A stretch of 64,000 bases of DNA from Antedon mediterranea. Taxonomy: Eukaryota > Echinodermata > Crinoidea > Comatulida > Antedonidae. This document shows, in pieces, positions 43,701-49,400 of this stretch. Within the stretch, counting starts at the first letter, position 1. Every line of letters starts with the position of its first letter. The notes under the pieces were generated by a model, which was given only the letters and a program-made list of their open reading frames with translations, made no database searches and was not told where the DNA came from. The translations under genes and the position numbers were made by a program. The stretch covers positions 12,779,001 through 12,843,000 of the forward strand of contig NC_092674.1 in NCBI RefSeq assembly GCF_964355755.1, written 5' to 3'.

Positions 43701-45323
43701 TATTAATTACAATTTTCACGGTTGGTCTCTTCGGAAAATAGAGAACCCTACGAAGCCCTCTTGCCTTAGGGTTGTCCTTCACCTTGACGAGTTCGAGTTA
43801 TCCTCGTTAACGCACACCCTGCAACTAACATGAAATACACATACAGTACTCTATGACGCGAAAAAATATGTGTATAGTGTTCTGAATTGTGTCTATTCTG
43901 TGTCATACAATATTAAGTGCGAATAACCAATAAGTAAAAGTTAATATTCTATTCTGTTCCGTTTATTCAGTAAAGCCTAAATTTCATATCAGATATGTTA
44001 CTTTTCACTATGAGGACACGATTACGAAATCAGCAACAGTTGACCACATACGAATGACAATCGGTTCTTTTTAGTGGGCTGAATTATTAACATTAATTGA
44101 TTTAAACGGCCACCAACTGTCAGTACTCAGTTTAATAAACTAAGTCACACTTGTACAGAGAATTTGACATGAAAACTTTTACAGATACAATATCATTTCA
44201 CTATAAATCTTTGATATCATGTGTATATAAACAACACTGGATGTGTTTACAATTGCCATGTCACGGGAATACGGTTGAGTTTCATAGAAAACAAAGTTGT
44301 AGAGAATATAAGTTTCTGAAATATACTGTAGTGCTGCTGTGTTATCGGAGAAAGTATATAATCATTATTTTATTGTCGTCACTTTACTGATATCGTTTTT
44401 CTTTTTAAGATTTTCAATTCTAATATAATTAATACTGACAATTTATTTAATATTCGTAATCCAAAACGTGTTACTCGTAGCTCTTCTTCTGTTGGTACTC
44501 TTTTTGATATTCGTCGATGCAGAACTGAATCTTCTTTTCAATCATATATCACACGTGTTACCAGAATTTGCGCTTACAGCTGTCCCACATGTGAACGTGG
44601 CATGTACATTTGATATACATTTGAGTCAAGATATTTCATGTTTCTCTCTTTAAACGTCAAAATGAACTAATTTGTATTAATTATATTGTAGAATACTATG
44701 GTTTGGCTATTTAATATTATTGTGACTCAGACTGTTTAAAACTTAATGAAGAAATAGCTCATAATGTTTAATATGTTATAAATTCTGTATACACTACAAT
44801 AGGACGTGACGTTATTATTATATTACAGTTGTAGACTATGTATAAATATTATAATGTACCGCGATGGCAAGACTCGCATAAAAATTAATAATAACACAAG
44901 TAATAAATATTAATTTATAAAGATTAAACAAGTTATTACAAAGTTTGACATCAATTGTGACAAAACCTTGGTTAATCTGACTTTCCAATGTCAAGATTAA
45001 CCATGACGAGGCAGTGGTGTTCCGAACCATGTGAGGGATACAACCGTGCAGTTCTCGACAATTTAGTCATCCTCGCCACAAAAATGGTCTGTAATATGAC
45101 CCGCGATGTGCTTGCTTCATTTAGGTATGTTATTATTGACGCGCCCTTTAAATTGTAAAATTAAACACTTTTTAAAATCACATTGAATTATATAGCACAT
45201 ATTGTTTATGTGTGTAACACTTACTTTGGTCTGAAGATCCAATTTAGCACCTTCCTTGAGCAAAATGGAGCAAACATCTGTGTGGCCGTTTTGTGCAGCC
45301 ACATATAATGGTGACCCTCCGAT
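1426..45323 (-). CDS. ROCO-family GTPase gene: ankyrin repeats, ROC, COR and death domains (22 exons seen; 5' end not found)
   Basis: Twenty-two exons with GT-AG borders were found by translating the minus strand; they sum to 3063 coding bases (1020 residues plus stop) and all junction phases agree. Domain order in the visible protein: ankyrin repeats (residues about 1-99), degenerate ankyrin/linker (100-219), ROC GTPase (about 235-600) with P-loop GQEGVGKTS, G3 DHGGQ and G4-like GTHKG, COR (about 610-900), and death domain (about 935-1010). ROCO proteins are multidomain GTPases whose ROC and COR modules act together, and a terminal death domain points to signalling complexes in apoptosis or innate immunity. 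DAPK1 shares the ankyrin-ROC-COR-death order, but the death domain here does not read like DAPK1 and no kinase exon was seen, so a lineage-specific ROCO protein is more likely. No initiator exon could be placed. One ROC exon carries an in-frame stop unless a weak donor is used, so a pseudogene remains possible. Confidence 0.85.
1704..3087. other. Last intron, 3' half: no recognised features
   Basis: AT-rich intronic sequence. Short ORFs at 2309-2530 on both strands have no recognisable similarity. Confidence 0.5.
3088..4410 (+). repeat. R1 dispersed repeat, copy 1
   Basis: Starts with a hairpin: arms CTAGATGGTACGC and GCGTACCATCTAG around TCGCTTCGCTC. The following sequence matches the copies at 29242 and 6124, ending near ACGTAAATTTATATATAGAT. 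Internal short tandem copies (TTTATTTGTATATA...CATCTAACAGTATTCACAGT) lie at about 3640-3800. No coding was recognised. The class is unknown; end structure and copy number suggest a non-autonomous element. Ends are approximate. Confidence 0.75.
4560..4761 (-). CDS. Cys-containing exon 21 between COR and death domain
   Basis: Reads VLSTIEMSFGHSKDGG, then ITFHRCIPCDCSETSEKKH, then DDMLPCNREGMDVSRY. Four Cys and nearby His could bind a metal, but no known domain was assigned. The donor is GTAAGT and the exon ends in phase 1, matching the death-domain exon. Confidence 0.88.
4762..5636. other. Intron, nothing recognised
   Basis: AT-rich, with homopolymer runs near 5010-5040; no repeats or exons were identified. 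Confidence 0.4.
5637..5948 (-). CDS. COR C-terminal exon 20
   Basis: A 312-bp exon, phase 0 at both ends. It begins DSVDVKQSFFVPLRLSFDTP and includes ISIYYDLCGYLPDVVFPYLV. The V-P-L-R and G-Y-L-P-x-x-x-F-P patterns match the last part of COR in invertebrate ROCO proteins. The donor is GTATGA. Confidence 0.93.
6124..7112 (+). repeat. R1 dispersed repeat, copy 2 (shortened, with SINE insertion)
   Basis: Begins GATCGCTTCGCTCGTGTACCA and follows copies 1 and 3 through CAGATGGTTCTCGAATACAC. At about 6420 the similarity stops where a tRNA-derived SINE begins, then resumes at about 6640 (CAAGGGCCCATAAATTCACC) to the common end near 7110. It is more diverged than copies 1 and 3, so probably older. 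Confidence 0.7.
6420..6640 (+). mobile_element. tRNA-derived SINE (Ser/Leu-type head)
   Basis: An RNA polymerase III A box TGGCCGAGCGG (6429-6439) and B box GGTTCGAGGC (6484-6493) lie in a tRNA-Ser/Leu-like head. A body resembling marine-invertebrate SINEs follows (CTCGGATAAGGACTATAAACC, then GTGCACTTTAAAGAACC). No intact cloverleaf or anticodon arm was found, so it is not a tRNA gene. It is inserted in R1 copy 2. Confidence 0.75.
7190..7372 (-). CDS. COR domain exon 19
   Basis: Sixty-one codons: YREAFSNLNKGILDETLLRK, then FQYLVELMIRFGFICRK. The GILDExLLxxLW and LMxRFGF motifs are the second half of a COR domain. The donor is GTATGG. Confidence 0.95.
7832..8026 (-). CDS. COR domain exon 18
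   Basis: Sixty-five codons containing LLNFLYDLGDIIYMPD and VVVDPMGLVKVITAF, the core COR pattern (L-x-x-L-G-x-I-x-Y followed by V-x-D-P-x-x-L). The acceptor is TTTTCAG and the donor GTAAGT. Confidence 0.95.
8487..8729 (-). CDS. ROC/COR junction exon 17
   Basis: Eighty-one codons: SKKLLKKIDEALIGKPYQK, then HVHRMFAVENSEATTDKSF, then PLKWMRFRCEIYNLRV. The F-A-V-E-N strand followed by a helical stretch and an I-P-L-x-W motif is typical of the end of ROC and the start of COR. The donor is GTAAAT. Confidence 0.92.
8730..9937. other. Intron with a repeat remnant
   Basis: Mostly featureless AT-rich DNA. At about 9200-9260 the stretch GGCTGCAGTCGCGTGC followed by a GTGTTTACCGAC motif matches the repeats at about 43085 and 59820, so a small piece of that repeat sits here. 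Confidence 0.45.
9938..10117 (-). CDS. ROC domain exon 16 with G4-like motif
   Basis: Sixty codons. Reads VHHWTNLQFILSSILSVYSH and then VNLPVILIVGTHKGKLGD. The VGTHKG stretch sits where ROC domains carry G4 (THxD); here Gly takes the place of the Asp that reads the guanine base. The donor is GTATGT and the acceptor TGTTTAG. Confidence 0.92.
10277..10366 (-). CDS. ROC domain exon 15
   Basis: Thirty codons, phase 0 at both ends: LLMTLNAVYLVVFDMSKPLD followed by DPAILLDSNG. The hydrophobic strand AVYLVVFDMSK is the ROC strand after G3. The donor is GTAAGT. Confidence 0.92.
10675..10850 (-). CDS. ROC domain exon 14 with G3 motif
   Basis: Reads EFKTAKNDNPENASFDVRDQ at its start and ends MFKIMDHGGQPIYHGIIR. 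The D-H-G-G-Q is the G3 (switch II) motif of ROC domains, which usually reads DxGGQ. The donor is GTAAGT. Confidence 0.92.
10851..11927. other. Intron with imprecise ATCATTGTCAACA repeats
   Basis: About 10940-11010 has a loose CATCATTG/CAACATCATC repetition that opens short frames; these look like low-complexity artefacts. Nothing else was recognised. Confidence 0.4.
11928..11952 (-). CDS. 25-bp microexon 13 (copy 2 partner)
   Basis: Encodes ISNESTEE plus the first base of the next codon, with acceptor TTTTCAG and donor GTGTGT. It joins exon 12 (phase 0) to exon 14 (phase 1) exactly. It is accepted because of its position, its borders and its likeness to exon 11. Confidence 0.65.
11953..12882. 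other. Intron, nothing recognised
   Basis: AT-rich. Two similar short stretches (AAGAAAATGTCAGGTGAATTG near 12080 and AAGAAAATGTCAGGTGAGTTG near 12445) hint at a short direct repeat about 365 bp apart, probably from the same event that duplicated the neighbouring exons. Confidence 0.35.
12883..12980 (-). CDS. ROC insert exon 12 (copy 2 of the duplicated exon pair)
   Basis: Encodes NPKIAKVNVKGK, then IEVKEEVVVEESKAAASFEH. The acceptor is ATGTGCAG and the donor GTACGTATAC, the same unusual GTACGT used by exons 10 and 11. It is a paralogue of exon 10 within the same gene. Confidence 0.8.
13346..13376 (-). CDS. 31-bp microexon 11 (copy 1 partner)
   Basis: Encodes VVTNETASNS, phase 0 in and phase 1 out, with acceptor GTTTAG and donor GTACGT. 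It pairs with exon 10 as exon 13 pairs with exon 12, and both microexons contain an S/T-N-E-T/S-like core. Confidence 0.65.
13492..13604 (-). CDS. ROC insert exon 10 (copy 1 of a duplicated exon pair)
   Basis: A 113-bp exon reading DPTSLFRKHAEENIKRI, then IEVQKEVVVEERKVESSLKN. The donor is GTACGT and the acceptor TTTTTAG. It is very rich in Glu, Lys and Val. The second half is a clear relative of exon 12 (IEVKEEVVVEESKAAASFEH). It sits between switch I and G3, so it is an insertion in the ROC fold. Confidence 0.8.
14317..14319 (-). other. In-frame TAG within the probable full-length ROC exon
   Basis: The TAG is in the reading frame fixed by the exon 8 junction. The open frame resumes right after it and stays open past the possible donors at 14289 and 14265. 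A single C-to-T change from CAG (Gln) would produce it. It could be a disabling mutation, an assembly or sequencing error, or simply intronic if the 14325 donor is used. Confidence 0.6.
14325..14437 (-). CDS. ROC domain exon 9 (switch I region; 3' border uncertain, in-frame TAG just past this border)
   Basis: Reads KFNEKHEITDGVSVIKTV followed by TNAKELTKWTEDEESGKTH. The T-D-G-V part matches the switch I/G2 region of ROC domains. In this frame a TAG stop follows at 14317-14319, but protein-like sequence continues in the same frame for about 35 more codons (for example NVLNELGSQFITSDMDIAA). Three donors leave the phase 1 end that exon 10 needs: 14325 (GTTTGT, before the stop, weak), 14289 (GTAATG, after it) and 14265 (GTCAAT, after it). 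I list the version that avoids the stop. Confidence 0.6.
14438..15261. other. Intron, nothing recognised
   Basis: AT-rich sequence with no repeat or exon that I could identify. Confidence 0.35.
15262..15427 (-). CDS. ROC domain exon 8 with P-loop (G1)
   Basis: Encodes DLDIPYAITARGKLVEK, then KTYIEALTEGKIEVNLGMVK, then VIGQEGVGKTSLVNACLG. The Walker A motif GQEGVGKTS is intact with its lysine and serine. The lead-in EALTEGK before the first strand is usual in invertebrate ROCO proteins. The donor is GTAAGTAG and the exon ends after two bases of a lysine codon, completed by exon 9. Confidence 0.92.
15428..15893. other. Intron with a poly-A run
   Basis: Contains a long A run at about 15809-15829. 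No other feature was seen. Confidence 0.35.
15894..15932 (-). CDS. 39-bp microexon 7 before the ROC domain
   Basis: Encodes about 13 residues, GPLPDIDITSTG, phase 1 in and phase 1 out, with a GTTTTAG acceptor and GTATGA donor. It joins exons 6 and 8 without a break. It is too short to prove by composition; the phase match on both sides is the support. Confidence 0.7.
16027..16122 (-). CDS. Linker exon 6
   Basis: A 96-bp exon encoding VEILLEMGDASIMSHGITG and the rest of a linker to residue 206. The donor GTGAGTG and acceptor TTTTTAG are good, and phase 1 is kept on both sides. It is separated from exon 5 by an 8.0-kb intron that is almost all palindrome. Confidence 0.75.
16534..16815. repeat. 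Direct repeat beside the palindrome
   Basis: Two copies of a block starting TTTATTTCTTAAATAAT, running through AGAATATAATGTGATTTTA and CAATCATTGGCT, at about 16538-16695 and 16711-16815. The copies are diverged and tandem. Confidence 0.6.
16895..24007. mobile_element. 7.1-kb near-perfect palindrome (giant inverted-repeat element)
   Basis: The left arm (about 16895-20355) and right arm (about 20541-24007) are reverse complements over some 3.46 kb, with few mismatches and a spacer of about 185 bp. The ends are TATGGCAAGCCTCAGCTGTC and its complement. Flanking GTAAGT (16889-16894 and 24008-24013) fits a 6-bp target duplication, or ATAGTAAGT if 9 bp. Each arm has an AT-rich TATTATA subterminal zone, a CTAGGCCTAG-rich zone, and short mirrored frames of 84 and up to 121 codons with no recognised product. 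No transposase was seen. It fills the intron between exons 5 and 6. An assembly artefact is possible but the target duplication argues against it. Confidence 0.85.
24134..24236 (-). CDS. Linker exon 5 between ankyrin repeats and ROC
   Basis: A 103-bp exon starting YGKSVIDLYNENACKKYD, with a GTGAGT donor and ending in phase 1. The YGKSxxDL start resembles a capping ankyrin repeat. Together with exon 6 it reads through a helix (AEIIDILKVEILLEMGDA). The 7.1-kb palindrome begins about 126 bp past its donor. Confidence 0.75.
24627..24749 (-). CDS. Degenerate ankyrin/linker exon 4
   Basis: A 123-bp exon of 41 codons, phase 0 at both ends. It starts DKRTLLHVCVAQDR, which keeps the T-L-L-H pattern of an ankyrin first helix, and ends in a lysine-rich stretch. 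The acceptor is ATTTACTAG; the donor GTTGGT is weak. The in-phase fit with exons 3 and 5 and the ankyrin-like start support it. Confidence 0.7.
24860..25140 (-). mobile_element. tRNA-like SINE body joined to a 5S-like head
   Basis: On the minus strand, an A box TGGTGCAATGG and a B box GGTTCGAGGTT sit in about 70 bases of tRNA-like sequence. A body follows: CTCGTCCTTCGGATGGGATG, then GTGCACGTTAAAGAAC, then TGCACTGCTGGCTGCC. This body resembles SINE tails known from echinoderms and other marine invertebrates. It directly follows the 5S-like segment at 25141-25241 in the same orientation. Confidence 0.8.
25141..25241 (-). pseudogene. 5S rRNA-derived segment, internally deleted (SINE head or pseudogene)
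   Basis: The minus strand reads ACGGCCATAGTACGTTG, then CACCGGTTCTCGTCAGATC, then CCGAAGTTAAGCAACATTGG, which is the first two-thirds of animal 5S rRNA. After GGGCCCGGTT the helix IV/box C region is replaced by a short sequence, and the 3' end GCGGGTGCTGTAT is present. The deletion rules out a working 5S gene. The adjacent tRNA-like SINE in the same orientation suggests a composite SINE. Confidence 0.85.
25509..26470. mobile_element. Foldback-like element with tandem repeats in both arms
   Basis: About five copies of AACCACTAACGTAACA (and near forms) lie at 25509-25635. Inverted copies (TGTTACGTTAGTGGTT) lie at about 26370-26465. The central 730 bp is unique and shows no protein. Arms built of short tandem units are the mark of foldback/Galileo-type elements. 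Exact ends and the target duplication were not resolved. Confidence 0.65.
26471..27960. other. Intron, nothing recognised
   Basis: AT-rich intronic sequence; a short palindrome lies near 26690-26725 (CCCAGGGTCTCTGG region). No exon or known repeat was seen. Confidence 0.4.
29242..30560 (+). repeat. R1 dispersed repeat, copy 3 (nested)
   Basis: Same hairpin start as copy 1 (GGTACGCTCGCTTCGCTCGC) and same end (ACGTAAATTTATATATAGAT). It matches copy 1 closely along its length, with an extra block near 29490-29540. Nested inside the 27961-31528 element, so it inserted later or was carried along. Confidence 0.75.
30561..31170. other. Interior of the 3.57-kb element, no coding
   Basis: AT-rich sequence with repeated motifs (TTGTCTCCCAAAATCATGAA near 30707, then GGGGACAATATATC near 31023). 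The one short frame (30749-30964) is low-complexity. Confidence 0.35.
31550..31648 (-). CDS. Ankyrin-repeat exon 3 (33 codons)
   Basis: A third 33-residue ankyrin repeat with the core NTPLIMAAAMGHVRTCMYL and the closing turn VGADVNHLNP. The acceptor is TTTTCAG and the donor GTAAGTC, phase 0 at both ends. It is more diverged than exons 1 and 2 and so probably older. A 3.6-kb TIR element ends only about 20 bases beyond its donor, at 31528. Confidence 0.9.
32690..33240. repeat. Tandem duplication of about 300 bp
   Basis: TTTACCCAACTGAGAAAACG followed by GTGCCAAATCCTGTA and CATGACCCC occurs at about 32708 and again at about 33008. The sequence after each copy is alike (CTTAAGAAAG, ATTAGCATA). 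Confidence 0.7.
34025..35417 (+). mobile_element. Non-autonomous Helitron, 1.39 kb
   Basis: The 5' end TCTATATTATAAGTGAGAGA is preceded by A, and the 3' end CTAG is followed by T, as expected for Helitron insertion between A and T without target duplication. Eight bases before the final CTAG is a GC-rich hairpin (CCCGCCCTGGGGCGGG), the standard Helitron terminator. A GTCTGTCTGTCTG run near the 5' end is also common in animal Helitrons. Two internal blocks are duplicated (GTTCGTTATACAAATTT at about 34073 and 34237; CCAATATGACACCTATTCA at about 34538 and 35145). No Rep/helicase is encoded. Confidence 0.85.
35457..35500. repeat. Hairpin with GCTCGCTTCGCTCGC core
   Basis: CTAGAGGGCGAGCTCGCTTC followed by GCTCGCTCCCGCTCTAGG is an imperfect palindrome with the same core as R1's hairpin and a nearby GATGGTTCTCGG. 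It may be the start of a related element whose body is not clear. Confidence 0.5.
35650..35930. repeat. Short direct repeat
   Basis: TTATTATTCAAAGTGATGTT followed by GGGGAGGCGTTTATTAA occurs at about 35674 and 35876, separated by a short AT-rich unit. Confidence 0.65.
36952..38347. mobile_element. Cluster of about six related MITEs
   Basis: Copies sharing TIRs of the type AGCGTGGTTCCCACTAGCGA (with CGCAACG runs) lie at about 36952-37161, 37335-37518, 37519-37587, 37684-37886, 37974-38182 and 38183-38347. At least three share a body (CGTAATCACAAGTGGGAACC, GGGGGCAAACACAATTATTG) and two share AGTGAATTGACCAATCACAA. Some abut head to tail. They are non-coding. Confidence 0.75.
37164..37325. repeat. 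ACGTACGT palindromic array
   Basis: Repeated TACGTACGTACGTG units separated by TTATTTAA and TAATAATAATAA spacers. Self-complementary simple sequence between MITE copies. Confidence 0.75.
38380..38790. repeat. ACGTACGT palindromic arrays, second block
   Basis: The same TACGTACGTACGT units as at 37.2 kb, split by AT-rich spacers, at about 38380-38525 and 38715-38775. Confidence 0.75.
40283..40381 (-). CDS. Ankyrin-repeat exon 2 (33 codons)
   Basis: A single ankyrin repeat: SPLNTAAEKGHTDVCTILL, then KAGAKVDL. The exon is symmetric phase 0 with a TTTCAG acceptor and a GTAAGTG donor. It matches exon 1 at most positions, and the intron sequence downstream of both donors (plus coordinates about 40020-40280 and 44975-45220) is also alike. 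Confidence 0.9.
42590..44330. repeat. Part of unit A highly similar to 59330-61060; contains a pogo/Tigger-like end
   Basis: Long near-identical stretch shared with unit C. At 42877 it holds CAGTTGAACCCCCATAAGCG, which resembles pogo/Tigger TIR sequence, and similar motifs recur inside (CCTCCCGTAAGCGGTCAC). I found no opposite end and no transposase, so it is a fragment or a solo end. Confidence 0.6.
44395..44650 (+). pseudogene. Non-LTR retrotransposon ORF2 C-terminal fragment
   Basis: Plus-strand frame reads NPKRVTRSSSSVGTLF, then RRCRTESSFQSYITRVTRI, the end of a CR1/Jockey-type ORF2. It breaks off after TRI. The fragment at 61070 overlaps it and continues to a 3' tail. Confidence 0.65.
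45225..45323 (-). CDS. Ankyrin-repeat exon 1 (33 codons)
   Basis: This is exactly one 33-residue ankyrin repeat: SPLYVAAQNGHTDVCSILL, followed by KEGAKLDL. The acceptor reads TTTCAG and the donor GTAAGTG; the exon is phase 0 at both ends, so repeats can be added or lost without shifting the frame. It is closely related to the exon at 40283-40381, and the flanking introns align too, which marks a tandem duplication. It is the most 5' exon recognised, so the true N-terminus is unknown. Confidence 0.9.
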
Positions 45324-46477
45324 CTGAAATATTACAAACATTATGTTATAGTATTTTCTCTCTCTAAACAAAGTATTATAATATTGTCCTGGAATCAATA
45401 CGATGTGATCATTTAAAAATGACGTTATAGATTTAAATTATGCTACATAGTTAAATTAAATAAAGAGTATTAACCCTTTTCTTTAAGATAATGTATTGTA
45501 TACATATACATTTTTTGTCTTTCTTTTAGACATATAACAGTTTTTTTACAGTGCTTTATAAATATATAAAACAAATAAGTGTTTTTTCTTTTTTGGCCTG
45601 AAAAGTAAACACTTCATCCGATAGTGCTAACTGGCTGAATGTAAACTTGCAGTTACAGCTAAAAATGTATCTAGGCTCCAAATTCTGTTCATGTAACACA
45701 CTTTGACTGCAAAATTCTTACAATGATTACGGAATCTATTACGAGAGGTGATGGACTTTTTTCTTGAACGTCAACATAGTGCATTGGATAGGTTGGGTCT
45801 TTCAACATTTAATGTGTTTCCTCAATAAAGTCTCTTATAAAAATGAATCAAATTGAGATTTGCTTAATTATAACTACTGTAAGTGAAGCATAACTAAAAA
45901 TACGTTCCAGCTAATTCTTACATAGTGAATAATGGAATATTTTCAATGACGGATTTATACAAAAAGATGTAGGCCTATGGGAGGTTTAACTACAAAAGAT
46001 TTAAGTCTACGCAAAAGTAAAGTATATTTGATACTCTCATTAATGAGGTCGTGCCATTTAGGATCACTACGGTAGTGACTTATTTGCAATCTCAACTTCA
46101 GATTGGGTACCGACGCGTACCGTATTTCATGATTTAGGTGATTTTCCTTTGTTTGTTGGTTACTTTGGGTGGAATATACTGTATGGTACTGCAAATAAGT
46201 CAATCTATAATAATAACCCACTACTCTAATATTAACCCATGGGGGTTACTCTTAAAGTCACAAAAACTTATGATACAGCTGTATTTTGAAAATAAGTAGA
46301 TAATGCAGGTTGATCTTGGGAGTGGGGGAGGATTGAGTGTTTTTGAGTTCAAACAAATTTATTTATTCGTACTGTTTTATTATTTTGCTATGAGTTGCTG
46401 ACCAGGAAAGTTTGGGTGGGTTACTTTTTTCGGGTGCCTAATTTAAGATTAGTAATAGTAACCCATTACTCTAATAG

Positions 46478-49400
46478 TCAGGTGGCTTAGCAATTTTAAC
46501 GTTACCGGCCGGACAAAAGTACCAAAATTGGTATGGAGTTTCCTTTCGACCTATCTATTGATTTTATCCGTGGAACCTACTTGATCGGGTCCGATTTTCC
46601 AAGATGGCTGCCAAAATCCAAGATGGCCGGCAGAAAAAAGGAAATGCCATATATATGGCTGTAAAACTCGTAAATCAACAAATGGGGTGTCAATTTAAGG
46701 GTTTCTGGGGTCAATGAAACAGATGCTGGTTATGCCATATTGCTCAGACCACCTATTTCCAAGATGGCGGCCAAATTTCAAAATGGCCGCTAAAAAAGGG
46801 AAATGTTGTGTATGTCACTGTAAAAATCGGAAATGAACAAATGAGGTATTAATTCAGGGGTTTCTGGGGTCACCGAAACAGATGCTGGTCAAGCCATTTT
46901 GCTCAGGTCACCCATTTCCAAAATGGTGGCCAAATTTCAAAATGGCTTCCAAAAAACCCCCAAAATTTTGTGTAGGCATATGTGGGTTAAAAATCAGAAA
47001 TTAACAAAAACAATGTATGAAAAAGGTTTACTTGGCTGGACTTGTTAATGGTTATTGGACTTATATAATAGCTACATTACAGTTTACAGTTAATTACAGT
47101 TGATTTAACCTATTTGGATGAACATGTGCATCGGCAAAGAGATGTGCAAGGCAGATTTGCCTTGCTGCATTTGCAGACTGTACAGGCCCTTTTGCAGCCA
47201 CATTTCACAAAGTCTCTGCAAGCTTTAGATGCCACTGGAATGGTAGACCAGACAGGTTCCCATGAGTTCCCAACTTTCACTCATGCATAGTCGGTTGGAC
47301 ACGGATTTGTTTGTTGAGATAACATGCATGTTGTCCAGATGCCAGCTTGGTATACGGCCCTCCTAGTGTGCTGGAGTAGTGCATTCTGAGTAGGTGGTGT
47401 CTTGTCAACAGCTTGCCGTTTCTGGCTGAACCAGTTCCATCTGAGCACTGTTAACATTCATGGCGTTACTTGTTTTGTCACAAACTACGACAACTAGTCT
47501 CTCAGAATGTAAGTGAAGATGCTCAAACGGATGTGCGGCAAGATGAAGAAAGGAGGCATCCGTAACTTCGTCATAAGCATTCCATGCCTGCCAAAACGAT
47601 TTCTTCCCATTACCTCTAAACGCTGAGGTAGTATCACATCCTGACAGGGAGTGGAACATTGGCAGGGAACGTGATTTACGTTCACCGAGATGTGCACAAA
47701 CGGCGTTGATACTGTAATGAGTATAGTTCTTTCAAGTTCCAAATGCTATCCAGAGATCAAGATCAGCATTTATCTGAGAGAGGTCATGAAACACACCGAT
47801 AAGAACAACGACAACATCTGTATCCACAGTTTGCACCTGGATGGATTTTGCTCCATTTTCCAACGGGTGTTTCACGTGAACCACAATCCTAGTGTCTGCT
47901 TCCTCTTGACTACAGCTGGACATTTTGAACTGCGTTCCAACATATGTAACATGCTCTCCAGCTGTGATATATACCGAACACTCAGGAGGGATGCTGCAAT
48001 CCGCAACTTTTGATGAAAGGAATTCAAAAAGTTCTTTCTTGTTGATTGGATCACGGAGGAAGTCATTCCAGTTGCCCGGCAGCTTGGTATCACCTGATAC
48101 TTGTCTACGCACACCTTTGCCTCGTTTCTCTCTGGTTCCCTCCTTAAGGCTATCTGGTCGGTATTCGTCCCACACAACATCCACTCGCTTTGTGTCACGT
48201 AGCTGACGTTTCAGATGGGGTATAAACACGTTGTCAGCATATTCTTGGAATGTTGAGACATTTATTACAGGTAATGCATGTACTGTCACCGCACCATCCA
48301 GAACTTTGCAGTCATATAATACAGGTGCCTCTGTGTGGTTTGATTCGATACATTGTAACAGATGACATTTGGTACCAGACAGATTAAGCTTTCAAAACTC
48401 AGACAGGGATGGAGGATACGACTGTACTTCGTGTGCAAAGAATTCACTGATGTCACCATCTCTATTTTGTAAGGAAATGTATAACTGGCCGAAGAGTGCC
48501 ACATTGTTCTCAAGCACCTTTACTTTCTTGCAATCTTTTGATTTGACTTTGAGCTTTGTTGAGAGCAAGGGTGGTGAATTCTTTGAGATTGTATCATGTA
48601 TGGTAACGACTACGATTCACGAGCACGGTCTTCACATACTCTTGATACTTCTTTGTGCCTGTATCTTCTCTAGTGTACGGATTGTATCCACTACTGCCTC
48701 ATTCGCGCAGTTACGACTATCAAGAGTTACTAACTCAGGGAAGTCATCTAGGAAGGGATTTCCCATCTTGCATATTGTGTTAGATAGACTATCAACCTGT
48801 CGCTGGAAGGTTTTCTGTGCTTCAAGTCCCTGTTCATGGTCTTCAAAGTTAGCTGGGTTTTCCGGATCATTGTCATAAATATATTCATTCTCATACTGTC
48901 TCAGAAGTCTGGCTAGCTCGGGTTCAGCAGTCATCCAGCGTCTGAAGGCAACTGGATTCTCTGTAAGTCCTACTACACCACCGGATTCTTTCACCACTTT
49001 ATTCTCTTGCTCATGCACTTGGTCTATTGGAATCGCAGAGTATCTGTGTAACGACTTTGCGATTGTCCAGTGATTCCGAGTTTCAAACTCATATTTGATC
49101 TCTTGTAGCAATGCTTTCATGTCTCTGATGTGTACAGGCAGCCACCGAGAATAGTTCACATGATCTAACGCAAAGAACAATGGCACGAGTGCCTCTAATA
49201 CAGAAACATACAATAGGAAGTCTCTCTCCCGATAGGCTCTAACAAATATGAGAATCAGAATCTCATGGTGTGCTATCATGTTCCAGAACTTGAACGTGGG
49301 GGATTTCTTAGACAATTGTTCAAACTCTCATCAACATTAGATCTCTGGTCAAATGCTTCATTCAGTAGCCGCTGAAGAACAAGGACAGTGACTTGATGGG

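Larger units (their letters stand above)
39575..44330. repeat. Tandem unit A (carries ankyrin exon 2)
   Basis: First of three diverged copies of a unit of about 5 kb. Anchors shared with units B and C include TTCGCGGTACATCT (39589), the ankyrin exon region, TGATAAAGTG...AACTGGCAG (41430), GAGAATTGTTGTTTTTTTAG (42722) and the block 42590-44330, which matches unit C almost base for base. The copies are direct repeats. Confidence 0.75.

Noticed and set aside
47690-48878. Plus-strand ORFs of 93-169 codons opposite the transposon gene
   Set aside because: They are antisense shadows; the minus strand carries the recognisable family landmarks.
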